Part shown: piece after piece, positions 1-5,648 of the stretch
Numbering within the stretch: position 1 is the first letter of the stretch
Layout: every line of letters starts with the position of its first letter
Source of the DNA: Chloroflexota bacterium
Lineage (GTDB): Bacteria; Chloroflexota; Anaerolineae; UBA1429
Direction: 5' to 3'
NCBI GenBank assembly: GCA_012513595.1
Contig: JAAZBY010000651.1
Location: 1-7,640 of the forward strand
DNA length: 7,640 bases
Program-made: the position numbers and the translations under genes
The notes under the pieces: generated by a model
The model's input: the letters and a program-made list of their open reading frames with translations, nothing else
Databases searched by the model: none
What the model was told of the DNA's origin: nothing

Positions 1-205
1 CCGCCCCGCCGAAGACGCCTTCCGCATCGCCGTCGAGCAGCTCATTTACTGGCTGGCGGATTCCTACGGCATGGCCGAGCCGGACGCCTTCCTCCTCCTC
101 GGCCAGATCCTCGAGGCGCGCTGCACCCAGTTCGTCGACCCGCTCTACTCCTACGTCGCCAAGGTGCGCAAGGAGTACCTGCCCCCGGCGCCCGCCTGGG
201 GCTGA
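1..205 (+). CDS. Acetamidase/formamidase family protein, C-terminal fragment
   Basis: The frame enters from the left edge and encodes the last 67 residues before a TGA at 203-205. The segment carries the pattern I associate with the C-terminus of acetamidase/formamidase (FmdA/AmdA) family enzymes: an acidic ED-AF start to a helix, a conserved tyrosine-tryptophan helix (IYWLADSYGM), a second helix (DAFLLLGQILEARCTQF) and an ending of the form DPLYSYVAKVRKEYLP. Such enzymes hydrolyse short-chain amides (formamide, acetamide) to ammonia and the acid in the cytoplasm, but many family members have unknown substrates. The catalytic part is outside the window, so activity cannot be judged. The gene converges on the HD-domain gene, with a shared hairpin in the 56-base gap. 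Assignment rests on recalled family pattern, not on a search. Confidence 0.72.
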   Translation, partial: RPAEDAFRIAVEQLIYWLADSYGMAEPDAFLLLGQILEARCTQFVDPLYSYVAKVRKEYLPPAPAWG

Positions 206-227
206 GCCCGCCCTGCCCCGCGAAGCG

Positions 228-256
228 AGCGGCCCCCGCGCACTGTGGGGGCCGCT
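228..256. terminator. GC-rich hairpin between convergent genes
   Basis: AGCGGCCCCC (228-237) and GGGGGCCGCT (247-256) form a perfect 10-bp stem around a 9-base loop; a G-U and a C-G pair can lengthen it by two. It lies 22 bases after the TGA of the acetamidase-family gene and 5 bases beyond the TAA of the HD gene on the other strand. The position suits a bidirectional terminator. Only a weak T run (TTGGCCTT) follows on the + strand and none on the - strand, so it is not a textbook intrinsic terminator and may instead block 3' exonucleases. Confidence 0.6.
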
Positions 257-261
257 TGGCC

Positions 262-1272
262 TTACTCGATGCCGCGCACTTCGGCGGCCAGGTCGCGCAC
301 CAGCGCGGCGACCTCTGGCGTGCGGGGCCCCTCGTGCAGCCAGCCGTTGGCCAGGTAGGCGACGTTCTCGTCGATGGACGGCTCTTCCCGGTGGCGCATC
401 AGATAGAGCACGGCCGCCAAGCAGCCCCGCGCGCTGGCCAGGGGGAACTCGTCCAGCTCGGCGCGGAAGCACGCCCAGGCGCGCTCGAGCCGAACCAGCC
501 TCCGCTCGGCCACCTCGACGGCGGCCCCCGTTAGCAGCTTGGGGATAAAGTCGGTGCGCTTGCCCGCCGACCAGGTCGGCAGACGGTCGCACACGTAGGG
601 GCCAAGGTAGTCGAGCGGCGCGTCGCGGAGGAGCAGGTCGGTCGGGGCCTCGTCGGGCCGCTTGCGCTCATCACGAAAGTGCAGGTGGATGTAGATATTG
701 CGCACAAAGGCCGGCAGGCCGATGTTCGCGTCGACGGTATCGGCGTCGTAGAGGCAGCGGCTCTCGACGCTGGCATCCTCGGGCGGGCGTAGGTGGTCCT
801 GGATGGTACGCGCCACCGCCGCGGCCAGCGGCTCGTCCACACCGCGGGCCCGCAGGAGCTCGTAGGCCACCCGGGCCCCCGAGTCGCTGTGCAGCTGCCC
901 GGCCAGACCGAGGCGGTCGAACAGGCGGGTGACCTCGTTCCCCCCGACCGGAGGGCGCACGTCGTTCTGCCAGTAGCCGTTGGCGTCGACGGCGCGCTTG
1001 CCCGCCGCGTCCAGCACATAGTCGCCGTCGTAGGCCTTGGTAATATCGTGCAGCAACGCAGCCAGCTCCACCACGCGGGGGTCGCCCCCTTCGCGTAGGC
1101 AGAGGGTGTGCGCCAGGCCACGGACGCGCTGGACGTGGTCGTAGGTGTAGCCCCGCCAGTTAAAGTTCACCCAGCCCGGCTCCCAGAGCAGGTAGGTCTC
1201 GCGCACGAGGCCCTCCAGCTCGCCGGTCAGGGCCGTCCCGTTCGTTGCCACCTTTGCCATAGACGCCGTCAT
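262..1272 (-). CDS. HD-domain phosphohydrolase-like protein
   Basis: A 336-residue protein of the HD superfamily, metal-dependent phosphohydrolases that usually cleave phosphate esters of nucleotides or second messengers. Visible ligands: H46 (TYDHVQRV), the H75-D76 doublet in ALLHDITK, H128 (QLHSD), H160 (IQDHLR) and D176/D178 in LYDADTVDAN, which gives the expected order H...HD...H...D within residues 40-180. Residues 185-336 are a helical C-terminal part that I cannot assign. There is no signal peptide or membrane segment, so it is probably cytoplasmic. I chose the ATG at 1272 because it overlaps the TGA of the upstream HAD gene (TGATG) and has a GGGGTG Shine-Dalgarno-like site at 1279-1284, six bases before it; the in-frame ATG at 1260 lacks one. 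The overlap implies translational coupling to the HAD gene and thus a shared pathway. The substrate is unknown; seen directly are the motifs and overlap, the enzymatic class is family knowledge. Confidence 0.85.
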   Translation of the reverse strand: MTASMAKVATNGTALTGELEGLVRETYLLWEPGWVNFNWRGYTYDHVQRVRGLAHTLCLREGGDPRVVELAALLHDITKAYDGDYVLDAAGKRAVDANGYWQNDVRPPVGGNEVTRLFDRLGLAGQLHSDSGARVAYELLRARGVDEPLAAAVARTIQDHLRPPEDASVESRCLYDADTVDANIGLPAFVRNIYIHLHFRDERKRPDEAPTDLLLRDAPLDYLGPYVCDRLPTWSAGKRTDFIPKLLTGAAVEVAERRLVRLERAWACFRAELDEFPLASARGCLAAVLYLMRHREEPSIDENVAYLANGWLHEGPRTPEVAALVRDLAAEVRGIE

Positions 1273-2009
1273 CAGGCACACCCCGCATCGATCGTAAAGA
1301 GCTCCAGGAGATCGCAAAAGCCGTTCAGCGTGATCACCACCTCCGGTCGCTCGAGCCGCTCGACCTCCGCCGTCCAGGTGTGGTCGTGGGGAATCAGCAC
1401 CGCTCCGAGGCCGGCCTCGACGGCCGGGTTGATGTCGGAGCGGGGCGAGTTGCCCACCATCCAGGTGCTCTCGCGGTCCAGCCCGAGGTCACGCAGGATG
1501 TGGCGGTAAGCATCGGCGTCCTTTTCCTCGAGGATGTAGGTGGCATCAAAGAGCGAACCCAGCCCGGAACGCTCCAGCTTCTTGAACTGGTGTGCCGCGT
1601 CCCCCTTGGTGACGAGCACCAGGCGCGACGTGGGCCGCAGGGCCCGCAGAACGTAGGCGACGTCCTCGAGGAGCACCATCGGCGCGTCGAGGATCGCCTC
1701 GGCGCAGGCGCGGGCCTCGCGCGCGTAAGCCGGGTCGGGCGTCAGGCCAGCCTCGCTGGCCAGGCGCTCGTAGGCCAGGCCGACGGCCTGGATGTACCCC
1801 TCCGGGCCGTAGCCCATGGCCGGGATCACCTCGCGCTCGGCGGCTTCCAGCAGGCGCCGGGCGCGCTGGCCATCGAGCCCCAGCGATTCCATGAGGCCCG
1901 CAAAGCGCGCCGTGCAGCGCAGGTAGTAGATGTTGTTTTCCCAGAGGGTATCGTCGGCATCGATGAGAAGGGTGCGTTCGATGCGGCGGTCGGTTCCTGT
2001 GATGGTCAC
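1272..2009 (-). CDS. HAD-superfamily hydrolase (phosphatase-like)
   Basis: A 245-residue protein with the four HAD motifs: motif I IDADDTLW with nucleophile D17 and acid/base D19; motif II T134 in LVLVTKGD; motif III, most likely K163 in LEEKDAD; motif IV GNSPRSDI with metal ligand D192. A helical cap (about residues 25-110) sits between motifs I and II, the arrangement of C1-cap HADs such as YjjG-type nucleotidases and haloacid dehalogenases; the DxD form indicates a phosphatase rather than a dehalogenase. In motif IV the first acidic position is N187, a common variant. The start is a GTG at 2009: AAAGGA (2016-2021) lies six bases upstream, and no better ATG is near. It is the first gene of a unit with the HD gene, whose ATG overlaps its TGA. 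Likely cytoplasmic; the substrate (nucleotide, sugar phosphate or other metabolite) cannot be told from sequence. Confidence 0.87.
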   Translation of the reverse strand: MTITGTDRRIERTLLIDADDTLWENNIYYLRCTARFAGLMESLGLDGQRARRLLEAAEREVIPAMGYGPEGYIQAVGLAYERLASEAGLTPDPAYAREARACAEAILDAPMVLLEDVAYVLRALRPTSRLVLVTKGDAAHQFKKLERSGLGSLFDATYILEEKDADAYRHILRDLGLDRESTWMVGNSPRSDINPAVEAGLGAVLIPHDHTWTAEVERLERPEVVITLNGFCDLLELFTIDAGCA

Positions 2010-2011
2010 CC

Positions 2012-2085
2012 GGGGTCCTTTCGCGTCGTTATGCTAGACACTGCGCTAGTATAGCATCGCCAGCGGCGTCGGACCAAAGGACCCC
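2012..2085. repeat. Perfect 10-bp inverted repeat flanking the HAD promoter
   Basis: GGGGTCCTTT at 2012-2021 is the exact reverse complement of AAAGGACCCC at 2076-2085, with 54 bases between the arms. The left arm contains the Shine-Dalgarno site of the HAD gene; the right arm abuts the -35 region of its candidate promoter. The pair could be two operator half-sites bridged by a repressor, or chance helped by the purine-rich ribosome-binding site. If transcription starts near 2041 only the left arm would be in the mRNA, so an RNA hairpin is unlikely unless there is an upstream start. Confidence 0.5.
2048..2077 (-). promoter_or_regulatory. Candidate sigma70-type promoter for the HAD-HD unit
   Basis: On the - strand TATACT (2048-2053) matches five of six bases of the -10 consensus and is preceded by TGC, an extended -10. 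A poor -35, TTGGTC (2072-2077), lies 18 bases further upstream. Transcription would begin near 2041, giving a leader of about 30 bases with the AAAGGA ribosome-binding site before the GTG at 2009. The AT-rich patch stands out from the surrounding GC-rich sequence. It is a pattern match only. Confidence 0.5.
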
Positions 2086-2733
2086 TCTAGAGTGCCTCGC
2101 CTTGGCGTCGCTCTTCTTTGCTGAGGCCGGGAGCCCCTCGCCGCCAGCCGCTGGGGCGCCGCCTTCAGAATCCCAGGTATCGAGACGCTGGCGGCGGGAA
2201 GACGCCGGGGTTGGTGAGGCTGGCGATCGCGGCTCACATCAAAGGGCGTCGCGATCGGTCGGCGCGCCGCCGACGCGCGCCGCGCTCACACAGCAGGGCG
2301 CGGCTCCCGCGGCCAGCTCGCCGTGGAGCCGCTGCTCCTCGGCGTAGGCCATCGGGAGCGAGCCGGTGCTGCGCGCCCGCACAGCCACACCACCTGTGTC
2401 GATGCGCGGAGCGGCGGCCAGCGTCCGGGGCCGTCAGGCCGCTGCAACGTGCGCAGGGCCCTAGACGTCCTGGCGCGCCTCGTCAGAGCGTGGTATCCTA
2501 CGGCGCGGGCGGTACTCGAGGCTTCCGTTCGAGGCGTCAGCCTGGCCTCTAGGTTACACACTGGGGTTGATCTCAGGCTTCTGCCGCGCCAGGGACCAGG
2601 CGCAAGATATAGGGCATCGGTACCGTCGCACACCCATTCAGCGAGGCACGTCATCTCCGAGTATCAGTGCCTCAAGGTAGCAGTCCGAACGTGCAGAAGT
2701 GGAGCGGGTCGTACCCAAATCAGCCGAGCGATA
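2086..2733. other. Long divergent intergenic region with no convincing gene
   Basis: About 650 bases lie between the promoter area of the leftward HAD gene and the ribosome-binding site of the rightward esterase. Open frames here are short, overlap each other on both strands, and give Arg/Pro/Ala-rich translations with no family signature. The left part (2100-2450) is very GC-rich and holds a small hairpin, GGCGCGC (2261-2267) with GCGCGCC (2275-2281). The right part (about 2480-2730) is visibly less GC-rich, as expected of a promoter and leader region for the esterase, but I could not pick a promoter: TATAGG in the stretch near 2607 is -10-like but has no partner -35. No tRNA cloverleaf was found. 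It could hold a decayed gene, a leader RNA or a small RNA. Confidence 0.5.
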
Positions 2734-2740
2734 GGGGAGG
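2734..2740 (+). promoter_or_regulatory. Ribosome-binding site fixing the esterase start
   Basis: GGGGAGG, complementary to the anti-Shine-Dalgarno sequence, ends ten bases before the ATG at 2751. The reading frame is open upstream to a GTG at 2667, which would add 28 residues of low-complexity, non-family-like sequence and would put this site inside the coding region, so 2751 is the preferred start. Confidence 0.75.
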
Positions 2741-2750
2741 GATTCTGACC

Positions 2751-3803
2751 ATGACCGATCGCAACCTTAGTCCACAGGAGATGTTCGTCCGCCTGGCCGC
2801 CGATCACGTTCCGACCTACCAGTTTGGTGACCGGGGCGCCGCCGGCTTTGCCGCCTGGAAGGCCGAGGCCGCACCCAAGGTGCTGGCCACCCTGGGCGAT
2901 TGGCCGGAGCGCGTCCCGCTCAACCCCGAGCTCTTGGCCGAGTGGGAGGAGGACGGCCTGCGCAAACAGCGCTGGGTCATCGACGTCTCGCGCCATATCT
3001 CAGCCACCCTGGTCGTCAACATCCCCGCTGGCCTGGCAGAGGGCGAAAAGCGCCCGGCCATCCTCTGCTGCCACGGCCACGGCCCCTACGGCAAAGAACC
3101 GGTGATGGGCAACGGCTCCACCCCGGACCTGCTGGCCAACATCGCCCAGCATCAGTACGACTATGGGCGGCAGATGGCCCAGGCCGGTTATGTCACCTAC
3201 GCGATCGACTGGATCGGCTTTGGTGAGCGGAACGACTCGAACAAACCTCACTTCCTGAACACCAACCGCAACCGCGACTGGTGCAACATCTACTACTTGC
3301 ACGCCACCATGCTGGGGATGACGTCGCTGTCGATCAACGTCGCCCATGGCATGGCCGCCACCGACTTTATCCAGGAACACCCCGCCGTCGACGGCGACCG
3401 CCTCGGCGTCATGGGCCTCTCCGGCGGCGGGACGATGACTCTCTGGATGGCCTTCTGCGACGAGCGCTTCAAGGCCACTGAGATCATCTGCTACTCGGAC
3501 CTGTGGGCCATGTTCGGCATCAACGACGTGAACTACTGCGGGATGCAGGTGGCCCCCGGCCTGTACAAGCTGGTGGACCTGCCCGACCTCCAGGGCCTGC
3601 TGGCGCCGCGGCCGCTGCTGATCGACATCGGCGTCTATGATACCTGCTTCCGTGTGGACAACGCCCTGGCCTGCTACCGGCAGCTGGAGCGTATCTATGA
3701 GGCGGCCGGCGCGTCCGACAGGCTGTCGCTTGACCTGCACCCCGGCGAGCACGGCTGGGGCGGGAACAAGTCGCGCGATTTCTTTGGCCGCTACCTCGCC
3801 TGA
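2751..3803 (+). CDS. Alpha/beta hydrolase, acetyl xylan esterase / dienelactone hydrolase type
   Basis: A 350-residue alpha/beta hydrolase that most resembles the Abhydrolase_7 / acetyl-xylan-esterase-like group, whose members cleave carboxylic esters, often acetyl groups on sugars. A helical N-terminal part (1-90, with a W-E-x-P-L-N-P segment) precedes the fold. The core shows CCHGHGP (H108-G-H110-G, oxyanion region), GYVTYAIDWIGFGE (about 145-158), the nucleophile elbow GLSGGG with S224, an acid at D297 in IGVYDTC (D292 and D302 are alternatives), and H334 in GEHGWGG. The triad is therefore complete and the length is normal for the group. There is no signal peptide, so the enzyme is probably cytoplasmic and works on an imported substrate. 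It stands alone on the + strand, diverging from the HAD gene and followed 10 bases after its TGA by a strong hairpin, so it is probably monocistronic. Substrate is unknown. Confidence 0.85.
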   Translation: MTDRNLSPQEMFVRLAADHVPTYQFGDRGAAGFAAWKAEAAPKVLATLGDWPERVPLNPELLAEWEEDGLRKQRWVIDVSRHISATLVVNIPAGLAEGEKRPAILCCHGHGPYGKEPVMGNGSTPDLLANIAQHQYDYGRQMAQAGYVTYAIDWIGFGERNDSNKPHFLNTNRNRDWCNIYYLHATMLGMTSLSINVAHGMAATDFIQEHPAVDGDRLGVMGLSGGGTMTLWMAFCDERFKATEIICYSDLWAMFGINDVNYCGMQVAPGLYKLVDLPDLQGLLAPRPLLIDIGVYDTCFRVDNALACYRQLERIYEAAGASDRLSLDLHPGEHGWGGNKSRDFFGRYLA

Positions 3804-3813
3804 GCAGGACGAC

Positions 3814-3841
3814 AAGGGCGTCCCCATCAGGGGACGCCCTT
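3814..3841. terminator. 12-bp hairpin terminator, probably bidirectional
   Basis: AAGGGCGTCCCC (3814-3825) pairs perfectly with GGGGACGCCCTT (3830-3841) around the tetraloop ATCA. It begins 10 bases after the TGA of the esterase. The + strand continues CTTTCACTCT, a pyrimidine-rich but poor U tract; on the - strand the stem ends in TTGTCGTCC. It could stop transcription from both the esterase and the leftward operon. Confidence 0.8.
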
Positions 3842-3896
3842 TCACTCTAGCGCACGCCTGCAGCCCGTTCACCGGGCCGCCCGTGCCGCGCAGGTC

Positions 3897-3917
3897 CAGG
3901 GGCGCAGCGCGCCCCTG
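3897..3917 (-). terminator. Hairpin just after the lipoprotein gene
   Basis: CAGGGGCGC (3897-3905) and GCGCCCCTG (3909-3917) form a perfect 9-bp stem with a 3-base loop, starting four bases beyond the lipoprotein TAG (3922-3924) on the - strand. No T run follows in that direction, so it may be a 3'-end stabilising structure or work with the second hairpin at 3814-3841. Confidence 0.55.
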
Positions 3918-3921
3918 CGCG

Positions 3922-4362
3922 CTACTTCTGGGCCGTCTCGGCCGCTAACGTCTGGACGTAGGGGGACGGCTGCGAGTCGGTATCGGCATAGATATACTCG
4001 GTCTTTTCCTCGTCGGGCAGCGGCTCGGTCTGCTCGCGCATGAAAATGCCGTCCTCCGGGATGCGGTAGACGCGCTCCTCGGCGGGCTGCCCCTCGGCAG
4101 TGACCTCCACCGTCACCTCGTCGGTTTCCAGGTCTTGGCTGATCACGCGGTACAGGTAGTTCTGCCGCTCGCCCTTCTCGGGGACGACGATCAGTGAGCC
4201 CTGGTCGTTCACCAGCGGGCCAAAGTAGAGGTTGGCACCCTTGTTGGTCACCCAGTGCCCCAGTAGGCGGCTCTCGGGCGTGTCGAGGTTGCGCAGGAAT
4301 CCGCAGCCCGCCCCCAGGAGCGCCAGAACGGCCAGTACCGCCAGAATCGTCCGCTTGTTCAC
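3922..4362 (-). CDS. Small secreted lipoprotein of unknown function
   Basis: A 146-residue protein with a type II signal peptide: basic MNKR, hydrophobic core TILAVLAVLALL, and a cleavage region LGAGC with C20 as the lipidated cysteine (Gly rather than Leu at -3 is permitted but less common). The mature part alternates short strands and turns (HWVTNKGANLYFGP, QGSLIVVPE, NYLYRVISQDLE, EVTVEVTA, RVYRIPEDGIFM), suggesting a small beta-barrel or beta-sandwich, then an acidic, Ser/Pro-bearing tail. I do not recognise the family. The GTG start at 4362 is supported by AGGAG (4371-4375), eight bases upstream. It follows the second alpha/beta hydrolase by 102 bases on the same strand, so it may be the last gene of that operon or have its own promoter; I see only weak -10/-35 matches in the gap. 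It would be anchored on the outer face of the cytoplasmic membrane or in the envelope. Confidence 0.85.
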   Translation of the reverse strand: MNKRTILAVLAVLALLGAGCGFLRNLDTPESRLLGHWVTNKGANLYFGPLVNDQGSLIVVPEKGERQNYLYRVISQDLETDEVTVEVTAEGQPAEERVYRIPEDGIFMREQTEPLPDEEKTEYIYADTDSQPSPYVQTLAAETAQK

Positions 4363-4464
4363 GCGAGCCTCTCCTTTGGGCGGGCCAGCCTCCCCCGCCC
4401 TCTCGTCCTATCCCCACAGTCGACGGACCGATCCACCCGTTCCCCGCGTGGTGCGCCGCGCCGC

Positions 4465-5631
4465 CTACCGTGCAATCTGCGCCAACCAGCCTTCCAGGGT
4501 ATACTCGGGCGCGCCGCGCTCCTCCGGCCGCAGGCAGGCCAGGTCTTCGCGAGGCATGGGCCGCAGGCCCAGGTCCACGAGTTGCGCGCCCCGCAGGTGC
4601 AGCGGCGTGCCGTAGAGCGCCTCAAAGGTGACGCCGTGCGCGTCGGCCCACTGGCCGTAGTTGAGCGTGGGCAGCGCCCGGATTTGTTCCAGCGTCCACC
4701 CGGGCGTCCCGAGGTGCCGGTGCAGCCACTCGAGCGCTGCCGGCGCGGCCGGGTAGGGCCGGTGCCCGCCGCCGGGCTGGAACCAGCACGCCAGCCGGTC
4801 CTCGGCGCCGTGGGCGGCCCAGGCCGGGTGCGCCGCGGCCACCGTCTCGCGGGTCCCCCGCCAGGCGCGGCCATCGCCCGTCTTGTCGATGATGACGTCC
4901 GCGGCGCCGTTCATTACCAGGAGCGCGCAGTGCGGCGCGGCCAAGGCCATGAACTCGGCCCAACTGCACATCTCCCGCATCCGCGCGATGGGCTGCCCCT
5001 GGCACGGTTTGCTCGCGACGACCACATCATCATACGCCCAACCGGAGACGATCGCCATCCTGAGGCGCGTATCGAGCGCGGCCATCCAGGTGGCTTTGCA
5101 GCCCCCCAGTGAGTTGCCGGCCACGCCGAGGCGAGAGGAATCCACGTCGGCACGGCTCTCCAGAAAGTCCAGCCCGCGCATCGTGTCGTACACCAGCTTG
5201 CCCATGATGAGCCGGCCGGCCCGGTCAGCGCGCTCGCAGACCTCCAGCGGGTCGTGGGCGCGGGTGTGCATGGCGCCCGAGATGTGGCGCTCCTCCTCCC
5301 CGATCGGGTCCGCCGCCAGGCAGGCCACGCCCATCCTGGCGAACACCTGGCCGATGTAGTTGTAGTCGGTCTCGCTCTTGGACCCGCCATGCCCGAAGGT
5401 CAGGGCCACGGCCGGCATCCTCCCCGCCGGGCGGCTGGGCCTGTACAGCACGGCGGGGATGCGCGAGCCCGGCTCGCTGGTGTATACCCAGCGCTCGACG
5501 GTGATGCCGTCCCGCTCAAAGGCGCCGCGCGGCTCCGCGTCCAGCGGGCACCGCTCCGTGGGGATGCCGAGCATCGTGCGGATGCGGCCCCGCAGTTCGT
5601 TGGCTAGTTTCACGGTTCTGTCGTCCCCCAT
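4465..5631 (-). CDS. Alpha/beta hydrolase (acetyl xylan esterase-like) with C-terminal extension
   Basis: A 388-residue hydrolase of the same broad class as the one at 2751 but clearly divergent. It has LTFGHGGSK (GHGG at 80-83, oxyanion region), CLAADPIGEEER (about 105-116), nucleophile elbow GNSLGG with S174, a probable acid D245 in NGAADVIID, and H290 in GGGHRPYP, so the triad looks complete. After the fold, roughly residues 307-388 form an extra segment (LEQIRALPTLNYGQW ... EYTLEGWL) that plain alpha/beta hydrolases do not need. No signal peptide: probably cytoplasmic. I chose the ATG at 5631; a TTG at 5643 is in frame but adds only four residues. A weak GGTGG lies 12 bases upstream of the ATG. 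It starts 17 bases after the sulfatase stop, so the two are probably co-transcribed and may act on one substrate, removing acyl and sulfate esters. The true substrate is unknown. Confidence 0.84.
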   Translation of the reverse strand: MGDDRTVKLANELRGRIRTMLGIPTERCPLDAEPRGAFERDGITVERWVYTSEPGSRIPAVLYRPSRPAGRMPAVALTFGHGGSKSETDYNYIGQVFARMGVACLAADPIGEEERHISGAMHTRAHDPLEVCERADRAGRLIMGKLVYDTMRGLDFLESRADVDSSRLGVAGNSLGGCKATWMAALDTRLRMAIVSGWAYDDVVVASKPCQGQPIARMREMCSWAEFMALAAPHCALLVMNGAADVIIDKTGDGRAWRGTRETVAAAHPAWAAHGAEDRLACWFQPGGGHRPYPAAPAALEWLHRHLGTPGWTLEQIRALPTLNYGQWADAHGVTFEALYGTPLHLRGAQLVDLGLRPMPREDLACLRPEERGAPEYTLEGWLAQIAR

Positions 5632-5648
5632 AGTTGGCCCCAACCACC

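Noticed and set aside
1380..2054. A 224-codon open frame on the + strand opposite the HAD gene.
   Set aside because: The opposite strand carries all four HAD motifs; this frame has no recognisable domain and runs over the promoter and inverted repeat.
2261..2281. Short GC palindrome GGCGCGC / GCGCGCC.
   Set aside because: Seven-base pairs of pure G and C are expected by chance in this composition and it is not near any gene end or start.
2239..2352. A 37-codon frame on the - strand starting MAYAEEQRLHGELA, in a stretch open upstream to about 2430.
   Set aside because: The first residues look protein-like, but it is very short, has no clear ribosome-binding site and matches no family I know; it might be a gene remnant but cannot be supported.
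2500..2560. A GTTCGAGGC sequence resembling a tRNA T-arm.
   Set aside because: The flanking bases do not form a T stem, and no acceptor, D or anticodon arms can be drawn around it.
2118..2654. Several overlapping 80-145-codon frames on both strands in the divergent gap.
   Set aside because: They overlap one another, are rich in Arg, Pro and Ser, lack good start signals and show no motif; more like random frames in GC-rich DNA.
3000..3872. A 290-codon open frame on the - strand opposite the first esterase.
   Set aside because: It is antisense to a gene with an intact catalytic triad, runs through the terminator hairpin, and shows only the composition of a shadow frame.
4363..4464. Possible promoter (GATAGG-like -10) before the lipoprotein gene.
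   Set aside because: Only three of six bases match at both elements; too weak to claim, though a promoter here remains possible.
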